64,000 bases of DNA from Prevotella melaninogenica (GCF_018127965.1 NZ_CP072349.1:1-64000), one strand, 5' to 3'; shown: positions 55,448-63,728, counted from the first letter of the stretch. Notes: generated from the letters alone by a model not told the origin. Translations and numbers: made by a program.

Positions 55448-56203
55448 TTAAAACTTAAATAAATCGCTTGTAGTAAGCAAGCCGGTATGCTCTTTGGTAT
55501 ATTCAGCTGCTAAGACGGCACCCAATGCAAAGCCTTTACGGCTGTGAGCATCGTGAGTAATGGTAATCTTGTCAGCCTCAGAGTCATAACTGATGCTATG
55601 AATACCAGGCACTTCATCACGTCGAATAGAGGCAATAGGAAGTTCGTTAGGAGCAACCTTGTTACTGCCTGACTCCGTACCATCGGCAGCGTGTTGGAAG
55701 CCTTTAACCCACTTATCTTTGCGATCGAGGTCGTTGATAATCTCTTCTGCAAGGGTTATGGCTGTTCCTGAAGGTGCATCGAGTTTGTGCACATGGTGTA
55801 CCTCCTCCATCTCAACGCTATACTGTGGGAAACCATTCATTATCTTTGCCAAATAACGGTTGACAGCTGAGAAAATAGCAACGCCAATAGAGAAGTTACT
55901 TGCCCAGAACAAGGTCTGTCCACCTTCCGTACACATACGCTCAACCTCTGCCTTATGGTCCTGCATCCAGCCCGTAGAACCGCTAACAACCTTCACATTG
56001 TGTGCAAAGGCACGCTGATAATTGGCAAAAGCAGCCGTAGGATTCGTAAATTCAATAGCTACATTAGCCGATGCAAATGCAGGAGAATCAAAGTCCTCTA
56101 TATTGTCTACATCAATAATACTTACGATTTCATGGCCACGCTCAAGGGCTATCTGTTCTATCATATGCCCCATCTTGCCATAGCCTATCAATGCTATTTT
56201 CAT
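55448..56203 (-). CDS. dapB: 4-hydroxy-tetrahydrodipicolinate reductase
   Basis: The protein has 251 residues. N-terminal NAD(P)-binding motif MKIALIGYGKMGHMIEQIA, then VVSGSTGW, catalytic HHVHKLDAPSGTAITLAEEI (His pair and Lys) and SIRRDEVPGIHSISYDSEADKITITHDAHSRKGFALGAVLAAE. It acts in the diaminopimelate/lysine pathway, supplying peptidoglycan. The promoter TACCTTTG is at 56227-56234. Confidence 0.97.
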   Translation of the reverse strand: MKIALIGYGKMGHMIEQIALERGHEIVSIIDVDNIEDFDSPAFASANVAIEFTNPTAAFANYQRAFAHNVKVVSGSTGWMQDHKAEVERMCTEGGQTLFWASNFSIGVAIFSAVNRYLAKIMNGFPQYSVEMEEVHHVHKLDAPSGTAITLAEEIINDLDRKDKWVKGFQHAADGTESGSNKVAPNELPIASIRRDEVPGIHSISYDSEADKITITHDAHSRKGFALGAVLAAEYTKEHTGLLTTSDLFKF

Positions 56204-56226
56204 AATTAATCTGAATTAAAACATTG

Positions 56227-56234
56227 CAAAGGTA
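56227..56234 (-). promoter_or_regulatory. -7 box TACCTTTG for dapB
   Basis: A minus-strand TAnnTTTG match 24 nt before the ATG. Confidence 0.5.
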
Positions 56235-56358
56235 GCTGATTTACGGCATAATACAAAATAAGTTCACGTATTTTTAAATAAGGTATTGACAAGTCAAGGG
56301 ATGACCTTTACATATAGAGTAATTGGTAAGATTGAACCGTTCTTCTCATTTTCTATCG

Positions 56359-56413
56359 ACGTGTTGACGCTCCGCACATCTGGTGCGGAGGCTTAGCACC
56401 AATGGTGCGAAGT
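56359..56413. repeat. Family C short hairpin array, locus 3
   Basis: CTCCGCACATCTGGTGCGGAG and GCACCAATGGTGC units joined by GCTTA, between the divergent dapB and DUF2851 genes. Confidence 0.6.
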
Positions 56414-56491
56414 ACTAAGAAGTGAGAAACTGTAGTATGAAATAATAAGAAAAATACATAGATAATACTATTAGTTTTATCATTTTCTTTG

Positions 56492-56499
56492 TATATTTG
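56492..56499 (+). promoter_or_regulatory. -7 box TATATTTG for the DUF2851 gene
   Basis: It overlaps an in-frame TTG at 56497, which excludes that codon as a start; the ATG at 56527 is used instead. Confidence 0.5.
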
Positions 56500-56526
56500 C
56501 GTACTGTTACAAACCAAGAATCTTTT

Positions 56527-57837
56527 ATGGAACAACTCATCCACTACGTATGGAAACACAAGCTGTTTCCGTTGACAGGGCTTAAAACCACTGACGGACA
56601 AGAGGTGGAGGTCATTGACACTGGACTACATAATCACAACGCTGGGCCTGACTTCTTCAATGCAAAGGTGAAGATAGGCGGTACGCTGTGGGTGGGGAAT
56701 GTGGAGATACACGATCGTGCCTCCGATTGGTTTCTACACAGACACGACCGCGACCCGAACTATAACAATGTTATCCTGCACGTGGCTGAGTCTATCGACG
56801 TTGATGTTAAGACACGAAGGGGCGATTATCCGCCACAGATGCGACTGCAAGTGCCGACGGCTGTGCGAGAACATTACGAAGAACTGCTCACAACTGATGA
56901 ATATCCGGCTTGTTATCGTATCATTCCGAGTCTGTCAAAACTAATGGTTCATTCGTGGATGAGTGCCTTACAGACGGAAAGGTTGGAACAGAAAACAGAG
57001 GCGATAGCCCAACGAGTGAAGGACTGTGACGGCTCTTGGGAAGCAGCCTACTTCGTTACACTTGCCCGCAACTATGGTTTCGGCATCAATGGGGATGCTT
57101 TCGAGACATGGGCTAAGCTGATTCCTTTGCAGAGTGTGGCGCATCATCGGGACAATCTCATGCAGATTGAAGCTTTCTTCTTGGGGCAAGCTGGATTGTT
57201 AGATATAGCAGCTATCCCCGAAAGATATCAACAGCAGGCACTGAACGACAGCTATTTCACAGAGCTGAAAAGCGAATATCAGTACTTAGCACATAAGTTT
57301 GGACTACAAGCGATGGATGCCAATCAATGGCGATTCCTCCGCCTACGGCCGCAGAACTTTCCGCATATCCGTATCGCACAGCTCGCTCACCTCTACTATG
57401 AACAGCGGGCTGGATTATCTCAGTTGTTGGAGTGTGAGAGCGTTAAGCAGGTGAGGGAGCTATTGGCAACACAGGTGACACACTACTGGGAGACGCATTA
57501 CGTCTTTGGTGAAGAGAGTGCTAAGAGCGAGAAGAAACTATCAGCAGCATCATTAAATCTGCAGATTATCAATACCGTTGCGCCTATCCTCTTCGCATAC
57601 GGCAAACATAAGAACTCGGAGAAGTACTGTGAACGTGCCTTCGACTTCCTCGAAACCTTGAAAGCAGAGGAGAATCACATCGTTAGAATGTGGAAGGAAG
57701 TGGGGCTAATGGTAGAGACTGCGGGTGATTCGCAAGCCCTTATACAACTAAAGAAGGAGTATTGTGACCGAAAAGATTGCCTCCGCTGTAGGATTGGTTA
57801 TGAGTATCTGAAGGGGAGTTCATCAATAAAGGGTTAG
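56527..57837 (+). CDS. DUF2851 family protein
   Basis: From the ATG at 56527 the protein has 436 residues and starts MEQLIHYVWKHKLFPLTGLKTTDGQEVEVIDTGLHNHNAGPDFFNAKVKIGGTLWVGNVEIHDRASDWFLHRHDRDPNYNNVILHVA, the hallmark of DUF2851. The N-terminal part looks like a nuclease-type fold, with D, E and H positions in NAGPDFFNAKV and GNVEIH; a nuclease role is only an inference. The C-terminal two thirds are helical and end in a Cys pair (KKEYCDRKDCLRCRIGYEYL). Confidence 0.88.
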   Translation: MEQLIHYVWKHKLFPLTGLKTTDGQEVEVIDTGLHNHNAGPDFFNAKVKIGGTLWVGNVEIHDRASDWFLHRHDRDPNYNNVILHVAESIDVDVKTRRGDYPPQMRLQVPTAVREHYEELLTTDEYPACYRIIPSLSKLMVHSWMSALQTERLEQKTEAIAQRVKDCDGSWEAAYFVTLARNYGFGINGDAFETWAKLIPLQSVAHHRDNLMQIEAFFLGQAGLLDIAAIPERYQQQALNDSYFTELKSEYQYLAHKFGLQAMDANQWRFLRLRPQNFPHIRIAQLAHLYYEQRAGLSQLLECESVKQVRELLATQVTHYWETHYVFGEESAKSEKKLSAASLNLQIINTVAPILFAYGKHKNSEKYCERAFDFLETLKAEENHIVRMWKEVGLMVETAGDSQALIQLKKEYCDRKDCLRCRIGYEYLKGSSSIKG

Positions 57838-57848
57838 GAGGATTGGGA

Positions 57849-57901
57849 TGATTAGGCTAATAAGGCTAATAGGCCTAATAAGGCTAATAAGTCCAATAAA
57901 A
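57849..57901. repeat. Family D GGCTAATAA repeat array, locus 4
   Basis: About five 9-mers (TTAGGCTAATAAGGCTAATA, GGCCTAATAAGGCTAATAAG) between the DUF2851 and thioesterase genes, same strand. Confidence 0.65.
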
Positions 57902-57921
57902 TCCTAAAAACAAAATAGATT

Positions 57922-58329
57922 ATGGAAAAGAAGAAATACATCTTTGAGACAAGACTGGATGTTCGCGACTACGAGTGCGACATCCAAGGTATCGTTAACA
58001 ATGCAAACTACCTGCATTACACCGAGCATACACGCCATAGATTCCTCAAATCATTGGGCGTTAGCTTCTCTGAACTTCACGAAAAAGGCGTTGACGCCGT
58101 TGTAGCACGTATGCAACTCACTTATAAAGTGCCATTTACCTGCGACGACGAGATTATCTCACGTATGTCATTAAAGAAGAATGGACTACGCTGGGTGTTC
58201 TCTCACGACCTCTTCCGTGCCAGTGACGAACGCCTCTGCTTCCATGCAGATGTAGACCTTGTGACACTCATCAATGGTAGATTGGGCAGTAGCAAGGAAT
58301 ATGACGAAGCGTTTGCAAGAGTATTGTAA
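57922..58329 (+). CDS. Acyl-CoA thioesterase, 4HBT/YbgC hot-dog fold
   Basis: The protein has 135 residues. N-terminal FETRLDVRDYECDIQGIVNNANYLHYTEHTRHRFLKSLGVSFSELHEKGVDAVV carries the catalytic Asp and the NNANYLHY helix typical of the 4-hydroxybenzoyl-CoA thioesterase family. It hydrolyses acyl-CoA; the chain specificity is unknown. It lies in a same-strand run with the DUF2851 gene and dprA. Confidence 0.93.
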   Translation: MEKKKYIFETRLDVRDYECDIQGIVNNANYLHYTEHTRHRFLKSLGVSFSELHEKGVDAVVARMQLTYKVPFTCDDEIISRMSLKKNGLRWVFSHDLFRASDERLCFHADVDLVTLINGRLGSSKEYDEAFARVL

Positions 58330-58340
58330 AAGTCTATCTA

Positions 58341-58378
58341 CTCCCTAAACCTTCCTCTCTTCTAAGGAAGGTAGGGAG
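58341..58378. repeat. Intercistronic hairpin CTCCCT..CTTCC / GGAAG..AGGGAG
   Basis: Inverted repeat in the 73-nt gap between the thioesterase gene and dprA, with no T-tract. It may modulate RNA stability. Confidence 0.4.
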
Positions 58379-58402
58379 CTACTACTGATCATTACCTACA
58401 CC

Positions 58403-59521
58403 ATGGAATCCTTAAACTCAATCTTACTAACCCGACTTACTCGCTTTAACCTCAGCGAATTGGCTGAACTTTACAAGCGAGCAGGCTCTGCGACGGCTGT
58501 CATAGAACATAAAAGAGACATCAGAGAGATTCTTCCTGAAGCCTCAACGCATCTCATACAAGCCTTGAAAGACATTGATAGCCTGAGAGAATGGGCTGAA
58601 CAAGAATTGGAATACGACCGTCTGCATAACATTGAGCCTATCTGTATGAATGATGAACGCTATCCACAGCGGCTCAAGGAGTGTCCAGATGCTCCTATCC
58701 TACTCTATTATCTCGGTAATGCTGACCTCAACAATCGACACGTTATCAATATTATCGGTACACGACACTGCACCACCTACGGGCAGGATATTATCCGTTC
58801 GTTTGTCAGAGAACTAAAAGCACTTTGCCCAGATGTACTCATCCTCAGTGGACTGGCTTACGGAGTAGATATCCATGCACATCGAGCCGCCTTGGAGAAT
58901 GGCTTTGAAACTGTAGGAGTATTGGCTCATGGACTCGATGATATCTACCCTCGTGGACACAGAGATACAGCTTTAAAGATGGTGAAACAGGGTGGATTAC
59001 TGACGGAATATACTACACATACACAGCCCGTTGCCCGCAACTTCGTACAGCGTAACCGCATCGTGGCAGGTTGTGCAGATGCAACAATCCTCATAGAATC
59101 GGCTGCGAAGGGTGGAGGACTTATCACCTGCAGTATCGCTCGTAGCTATGGACGGGAAGTATTTGCCTTTCCTGGCGCTGTTTATTCTGATTATAGCGAG
59201 GGCTGTAATAATCTTATTCGTGACAATGGTGCGGCTCTCATCACATCAGCAACAGACTTTGTAAAGGCGATGGGATGGGATGATGATATCAAATTGGAGC
59301 AGGCACAACAACGAGGAATTGAACGAACGCTTTTCCCTGATTTGTCTTCAGAAGAGGAAGCTATCGTTCGCGTGCTCGCTAAAAACAATGACTTGCAGAT
59401 TAATCTCTTATCGATTCAAGCGAATATTCCTATCTCAAGGCTCACTGGAATCCTCTTTACATTAGAAATGAAAGGGGTTATTAGGGCTATGGCTGGCGGT
59501 TGTTATCATCTTCTTGCATAG
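58403..59521 (+). CDS. dprA: DNA-processing protein DprA
   Basis: The protein has 372 residues. An N-terminal helical domain precedes the Rossmann-like core: IIGTRHCTTYGQDIIRSFVRELKAL, LSGLAYGVDIHAHRAALENGFETVGVLAHGLDDIYPRGH, GGLLTEYTTHTQPVARNFVQRNRIVAGCADATILIESAAKGGGLITCSIARSYGREVFAFPGAV. The C-terminal winged helix (EEEAIVRVLAKNNDLQINLLSIQANIPISRLTGILFTLEMKGVIRAM) is present. DprA loads RecA on incoming single-stranded DNA during natural transformation. Confidence 0.97.
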   Translation: MESLNSILLTRLTRFNLSELAELYKRAGSATAVIEHKRDIREILPEASTHLIQALKDIDSLREWAEQELEYDRLHNIEPICMNDERYPQRLKECPDAPILLYYLGNADLNNRHVINIIGTRHCTTYGQDIIRSFVRELKALCPDVLILSGLAYGVDIHAHRAALENGFETVGVLAHGLDDIYPRGHRDTALKMVKQGGLLTEYTTHTQPVARNFVQRNRIVAGCADATILIESAAKGGGLITCSIARSYGREVFAFPGAVYSDYSEGCNNLIRDNGAALITSATDFVKAMGWDDDIKLEQAQQRGIERTLFPDLSSEEEAIVRVLAKNNDLQINLLSIQANIPISRLTGILFTLEMKGVIRAMAGGCYHLLA

Positions 59522-59649
59522 GATCTTAATACTATAAAAGTAGCTAATATTGAAAAAAAGGACATTTCTTTGCCACAAATCTACCCTATCTTCCGTCTCT
59601 ATAGATGTGAACGAAAACTGAATCACCAACCTAATTAATTATCAAGACA

Positions 59650-60162
59650 ATGAAAACAACAATCCTTTCTATCGCATTCGCTGTAGCTATTCTATGCTCA
59701 AGCTGCACCGTAAAAGCCAACCCAACGACGCTCATCACACAACCAATGAATGATGAGGTAGAGTCTATTATCAAAGAGTTTAAGAGTAGAGACAACGTCA
59801 CTTACGTCAACTTGCCTAAGACACTCATAAAGCTTGGATTGAAGGCTGCCAACGACGAGACCGCTAATGCACTCGCTGAGCAAATCGACGGACTGCAAAT
59901 TTTAACTTTCGAGAAGGCTAATCAAAAGATTAAAGACGGCTTATACAACCGTATCAGTAAGTTGGAAGCACAGGGATATGAACCTATGGTGAAGGCAAAT
60001 GAGGACGGCGAAAAGGTCAGAATCTTCATTAAAGGCAACGAGAAGGAAGTGCAGAGCCTTGTTGTCTTCGCTATGGACAAAGAAGACTGCTCACTCATCA
60101 ATATCGTAGGACATATCAATCCTGCTAATATTGATGATGTCGTAAAGTCACAAACCAAGTAA
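59650..60162 (+). CDS. DUF4252 lipoprotein (paralogue 1)
   Basis: The protein has 170 residues. The lipoprotein signal ends IAFAVAILCSSC. The DUF4252 body runs from IIKEFKSRDNVTYVNLPKTLIKLGLKAA to SLVVFAMDKEDCSLINIVGHINPANIDDVV, with a conserved Leu/Asp-rich centre (QIDGLQILTFEKANQKIKDGLYNRISKLEAQGYEPMVKANEDGEKVRIFIKG). The function of DUF4252 is not known. First of three paralogues in a cluster with an ECF sigma and a membrane anti-sigma. Confidence 0.85.
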   Translation: MKTTILSIAFAVAILCSSCTVKANPTTLITQPMNDEVESIIKEFKSRDNVTYVNLPKTLIKLGLKAANDETANALAEQIDGLQILTFEKANQKIKDGLYNRISKLEAQGYEPMVKANEDGEKVRIFIKGNEKEVQSLVVFAMDKEDCSLINIVGHINPANIDDVVKSQTK

Positions 60163-60175
60163 ACAAAGACACATT

Positions 60176-60673
60176 ATGAAACGGTTTATCATCATAGGCA
60201 TCCTTGCTCTCTATACATTATCAGCCTCAGCGCAGAGCGTAAAAGGGCTGATTGAGCAATATAGGCACGAGAAAAACGTTATTCACCTTCATATAACACC
60301 TGCCTTGATGTCGTTCTTAAAGGTACTTGCTAAAAGCCATTCGGACGATTCCAAGGCTCTGAAAGCGGTGTCTTCCTTTCGTATACTTGTCTTTGACGAC
60401 TGTGATTCGATTGTAAAAAGTCGTTTTAGAAATACGGTTCAGACCTTCCATCCTAAGGGATATACGCCAATCATCTACAATAAGGAGGCAGATGAGACTG
60501 ATTATGTTTACCTCAAAGAAAAGAAAGGGTGCATTCGTGAAGTGCTCATTCTCGCTATTGACAAACAAGATGGCGCCATTGTGCGGATTAAGGGTAAGAT
60601 AAGTCCTAACGATGTCGACTCTGTTGTGAAAGAAAGTACCAACAAGAAGAATCTGAAAAGCTATAAGTTATAA
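60176..60673 (+). CDS. DUF4252 secreted protein (paralogue 2)
   Basis: The protein has 165 residues with a type I signal peptide (MKRFIIIGILALYTLSASAQ). Domain: LIEQYRHEKNVIHLHITPALMSFLKVLAKSH.. to EVLILAIDKQDGAIVRIKGKISPNDVDSVVKES. The same secondary-structure order as paralogue 1, but with low identity. It starts 13 nt after it, so the two are very likely co-transcribed. Confidence 0.85.
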   Translation: MKRFIIIGILALYTLSASAQSVKGLIEQYRHEKNVIHLHITPALMSFLKVLAKSHSDDSKALKAVSSFRILVFDDCDSIVKSRFRNTVQTFHPKGYTPIIYNKEADETDYVYLKEKKGCIREVLILAIDKQDGAIVRIKGKISPNDVDSVVKESTNKKNLKSYKL

Positions 60674-60725
60674 GGCGGACAACCGTTCATAAAAGTCGAT
60701 TATTGTCTAAAGCGCACATCTGCCT

Positions 60726-61235
60726 ATGCAAGCAAGCGATTTTAAACAGCTATTCCTACCCTGCCATCGGAAACTTTTTTCGGTGGCATATAGGCTGATG
60801 GGGAACGCTCAAGCTGCTGAGGATATGGTGCAAGAAACCTTCTTAAAACTCTGGATGCAGCGTGATAAGATGGAAAAAGTGGACAATCCCGAGGCTTATA
60901 GCATAACGGTTCTACGCCGAATCTTCTATGACAAGATGAGAGCAGGACACCTTCAAGAAGTCGACAAAGACGTGGGAAGTCTGCAAGTAAGCTCCTCACA
61001 GAACATAAGTAAGCAATTAGAAGAAGCTGACGAATACCAACGCGTAAGGCAGTTGATTACCCATCTGCCCGAACCACAGGCAAGAATCATGCTGATGCGC
61101 GACATAGAAGACCGCAGTTTTGAGGAAATCAGTATCGAAACAGGGCTTACGGAAGTGAATATAAGAAGTATTCTCAGCCGTGCCCGAAAGAAGATTAGAG
61201 AACAGATAAAAGCAATGAGATATGATAAAGACTGA
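60726..61235 (+). CDS. ECF-type RNA polymerase sigma factor
   Basis: The protein has 169 residues. Region 2 (LFLPCHRKLFSVAYRLMGNAQAAEDMVQETFLKLWMQRDKMEKVDNPEAYSITVLRRIFYDKMR) and region 4 (LITHLPEPQARIMLMRDIEDRSFEEISIETGLTEVNIRSILSRARKKIREQIK) are clear; no region 3 and no extra domain. Normal ECF length. It overlaps the next gene by 14 nt, the usual arrangement with a cognate anti-sigma factor. Confidence 0.95.
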   Translation: MQASDFKQLFLPCHRKLFSVAYRLMGNAQAAEDMVQETFLKLWMQRDKMEKVDNPEAYSITVLRRIFYDKMRAGHLQEVDKDVGSLQVSSSQNISKQLEEADEYQRVRQLITHLPEPQARIMLMRDIEDRSFEEISIETGLTEVNIRSILSRARKKIREQIKAMRYDKD

Positions 61236-61704
61236 AGACATAAAGCGTTTACTTGACCGATACTACGATGGAATGACCACCGAAGAGGAGGAGAAGGCGC
61301 TGCACACCTACTTCAACGGCAGTGATATCGATGCTAATTTGAAGGAGGAGCGCATCTTCTTCACGGCTCTTCAGTCACCAGAATTCCCTACACCAGCAGG
61401 GATGGAAGAGCGACTCAGTCGCCAGATTAGTCAGTGGAACACCTTAGAAGTCACTAATCGTCGTACGATAAGGCATATCAACCTGCGCTGGGTAGTAGGG
61501 ATAGCAGCCAGTTTGCTGCTTCTCTTTGCTGCAGGAGCTATCGTTTACCAAAACGAGAATAAGTCTCCACAAACTGAACAGGATACCTATACTAATGCTA
61601 AAGACGCTTACGCCGAAACGTCCAAAGCACTGATGAAATTCTCAAAGACGCTCAATAAGGGTATTGACGCTGCCGAGAACATCACTAATAAAACAAGGGA
61701 TTAG
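61222..61704 (+). CDS. Membrane-anchored anti-sigma factor candidate
   Basis: The protein has 160 residues. An N-terminal cytoplasmic helical region (MIKTEDIKRLLDRYYDGMTTEEEEKALHTYFNGSDIDANLKEERIFFTAL) of the kind found in Bacteroidota anti-sigma proteins is followed by one transmembrane helix (about 90-109, WVVGIAASLLLLFAAGAIVY) and a short periplasmic tail rich in Lys, Asp and Ala. There is no FecR domain. Overlap with the sigma gene and the single-pass topology support the call, although no anti-sigma family motif is obvious. Confidence 0.8.
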   Translation: MIKTEDIKRLLDRYYDGMTTEEEEKALHTYFNGSDIDANLKEERIFFTALQSPEFPTPAGMEERLSRQISQWNTLEVTNRRTIRHINLRWVVGIAASLLLLFAAGAIVYQNENKSPQTEQDTYTNAKDAYAETSKALMKFSKTLNKGIDAAENITNKTRD

Positions 61705-61707
61705 ATT

Positions 61708-62166
61708 ATGAAGAGAATTATTTTAACGCTTTGTATGACTATGATAGCCTGTATAACGGCATTTGCTCAAAAGGCATTGTTCGAAAAATACAGCGAAACA
61801 GATGGTGTCTCTACTGTCTACATATCACGTAATATGATGCGAATGATGGGCAATGTGAAAGCAGGTAACAAGGATATCAGTAAGATTGCCAGCCGTCTCG
61901 ACTATCTGCAGATACTCTCCTGCGAGCGTCCTTCACTGATTCCTTCTATCAAGAAGTCTGCCCAAAACATCTTCAATCAACAAAAGTATTCGATTGTAAT
62001 GCAAGTCAATGAGGGGGGCGAACATACTACTATCTACGAGCGGCATTACCCGAATGGAAAGAATGAGTTTTCCCTGCTCGCCATAGAACGCAACGAAATT
62101 ACAATTATCAACCTACTTGGTAATATCTCTCTACAGGATATTCAAGGAATAGCTGGTGGGAAATAA
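61708..62166 (+). CDS. DUF4252 secreted protein (paralogue 3)
   Basis: The protein has 152 residues with a signal peptide (MKRIILTLCMTMIACITAFAQ). DUF4252 region ALFEKYSETDGVSTVYISRNMMRMMGNVKAGNKDISKIASRLDYLQILSCERPSLIPSIKKSAQNIFNQQKYSIVMQVNEGGEHTTIYERHY..EFSLLAIERNEITIINLLGNISLQDIQGI. It starts 3 nt after the anti-sigma gene. In both sequence and layout it mirrors paralogues 1 and 2. Confidence 0.87.
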   Translation: MKRIILTLCMTMIACITAFAQKALFEKYSETDGVSTVYISRNMMRMMGNVKAGNKDISKIASRLDYLQILSCERPSLIPSIKKSAQNIFNQQKYSIVMQVNEGGEHTTIYERHYPNGKNEFSLLAIERNEITIINLLGNISLQDIQGIAGGK

Positions 62167-62202
62167 TCCCCCAGCTTTTTTGGTTATATAACAGAAATAG
62201 AG

Positions 62203-62210
62203 TACTTTTG
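62203..62210 (+). promoter_or_regulatory. -7 box TACTTTTG, distal coaD promoter
   Basis: TACTTTTG followed by GCATAAAATAAGC. A near copy of the proximal box lies 67 bp downstream. Confidence 0.5.
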
Positions 62211-62269
62211 CATAAAATAAGCTGCATTCGGCAAAGTTAAAGCAAGCTTTACTTTGTGCTCATTGGCAA

Positions 62270-62277
62270 TATTTTTG
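62270..62277 (+). promoter_or_regulatory. -7 box TATTTTTG, proximal coaD promoter
   Basis: TATTTTTG followed by GCAGAAAATAAAC, 14 nt before the ATG at 62292. It places the upstream in-frame TTG at 62256 ahead of the transcription start. Confidence 0.5.
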
Positions 62278-62291
62278 CAGAAAATAAACAA

Positions 62292-62738
62292 ATGAAAATA
62301 GGTATATTCGTTGGAAGCTTTGATCCATTTACAATAGGACATGACGCTATTGTACGCCGTTCCTTGCCGCTCTTCGACAAGGTTGTGATTGGTGTTGGCA
62401 TCAATGAGCGGAAGAAGTGCATGCTCAGTGCGGAGGAACGGACCGAGCGCATAGCACGACTCTATGCTGACGAGCCAAAGATTGAAGTAAAGGCATACAG
62501 CGACCTCACCATCGACTTTGCACGAAGAGAGGACGCCGAATATATCATTAAGGGTGTACGTAGCATAAAAGACTTTGAATATGAACGCGAACAAGCCGAT
62601 ATCAACCGACGCTTGAGTTCTATTGAAACCATCTTTTTCTACGCTGAACCACAATTTGAAAGTATCAGTTCAAGCGTTGTAAGAGAACTGAAAAACTTTG
62701 GAAGAGACATCACTGAGTTCTTGCCAAAGGGATATTAA
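62292..62738 (+). CDS. coaD: Pantetheine-phosphate adenylyltransferase
   Basis: From the ATG at 62292 the protein has 148 residues and starts MKIGIFVGSFDPFTIGHDAIVRRSLPLFDKVVIGVGIN. The nucleotidyltransferase motifs GSFDPFTIGHDA (T/HxGH) and ISSSVVREL (ISSTxVR-like) are present, with YIIKGVRSIKDFEYEREQADINRRL. It makes dephospho-CoA in coenzyme A synthesis. It is followed by ybeY after 46 nt. Confidence 0.97.
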   Translation: MKIGIFVGSFDPFTIGHDAIVRRSLPLFDKVVIGVGINERKKCMLSAEERTERIARLYADEPKIEVKAYSDLTIDFARREDAEYIIKGVRSIKDFEYEREQADINRRLSSIETIFFYAEPQFESISSSVVRELKNFGRDITEFLPKGY

Positions 62739-62784
62739 CGATTAGACAGAGGCGCACAAGCCTCATCGATAAAACATAGACACG

Positions 62785-63213
62785 ATGATAACATATAGTG
62801 CTGAAGGCGTTAAGATGCCTAAAATCAAGAAACGAGAGATTTCTCGTTGGATTAAAGCTGTTGCTGCAACGCATGGTAGGAAGGTTGGAGAAATTGGTTA
62901 TATGTTCGTAGATGATGAGAAGATTCTCGAAGTAAACAACGAGTATCTTGGACATGATTACTACACGGACATCATTACTTTCGACTATGATGAGGAGGAT
63001 GTGCTCAATGGCGACCTTGTTATCTCACTTGATACAGTCCGCTCTAATGCCGAACTTTTCAAGAAGTCATATGAGGACGAGCTTCACCGAGTTATCATTC
63101 ATGGTATCCTTCACCTCTGTGGTATCAATGACAAAGGACCTGGAGAACGTGAGATTATGGAAGAAAACGAGAACAAAGCACTCGCGCTATTAAAGGAGAT
63201 GAGTGACCAATAA
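62785..63213 (+). CDS. ybeY: Endoribonuclease YbeY
   Basis: The protein has 142 residues. It contains INxxYLGHDYYTDIITFDYDEEDVLNGDLVISLDTVRSNAELFKKSYEDELHRVIIHGILHLCGINDKGPGEREIMEENEN. The classical zinc motif HGxLHLxGYDH reads HGILHLCGINDKG, so the third ligand position is Asp/Lys rather than His, a change also known in other Bacteroidota. It processes rRNA and aids ribosome quality control. Confidence 0.94.
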   Translation: MITYSAEGVKMPKIKKREISRWIKAVAATHGRKVGEIGYMFVDDEKILEVNNEYLGHDYYTDIITFDYDEEDVLNGDLVISLDTVRSNAELFKKSYEDELHRVIIHGILHLCGINDKGPGEREIMEENENKALALLKEMSDQ

Positions 63214-63259
63214 TAAGCGTTTCACTCTACTTGAGTAAACACTCACACGTAAAAGACAA

Positions 63260-63292
63260 AAGGGCTGAAATCCTATTTTGGGTTTCAGCCCT
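63260..63292 (+). terminator. Terminator of the coaD-ybeY unit
   Basis: AAGGGCTGAAA / TTTCAGCCCTT stem followed by ATTATTTG. Confidence 0.85.
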
Positions 63293-63418
63293 TATTATTT
63301 GACCTCATTTCTCTGCTGAAGGATTGTTGATAGCCTGCAGAAGGATTATTATTCGGATTAGAATAAAGGTTTATACAATGTTTTAAAAGCGCATCACTTA
63401 TTCCCATTTTACCTGACG

Positions 63419-63690
63419 TTTGTAAACTATTTTCACTTAACTCAAAACCAATACATGCTCTTTTGGCTTCTTAAAGACGCCCTTTAAGCTTGCAAAAGGT
63501 GCCCTTTAAGACTCTTACTAACGCCCTTTTGAAGTCCAATTAAGCACCTTTTACCATACCACTTCATAACTAACTGATTGTCTGCTGATTACAAACGCGC
63601 CTTTTACACGTGTTTTTCCCTTTGTTTATAGCTATTTTATCCGAATATATGTAATGATTTTTCAAACCTTTATCTATAAATTTTCAACTT
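63419..63690 (-). repeat. Family A intergenic repeat, copy 6
   Basis: Reverse orientation, starting TTTGTAAACTATTTTCACTT. All modules are recognisable, but the third is changed to CTTGCAAAAGGTGCCCTTTA. The far half includes TTTATAGCTATTTTATCCGA and GTAATGATTTTTCAAACC, as in copies 3 and 4. It lies between ybeY and a convergent gene. Confidence 0.8.
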
Positions 63691-63728
63691 AATACATGAT
63701 ACGATTTATCTGTCGGAATAAGCTTAGT

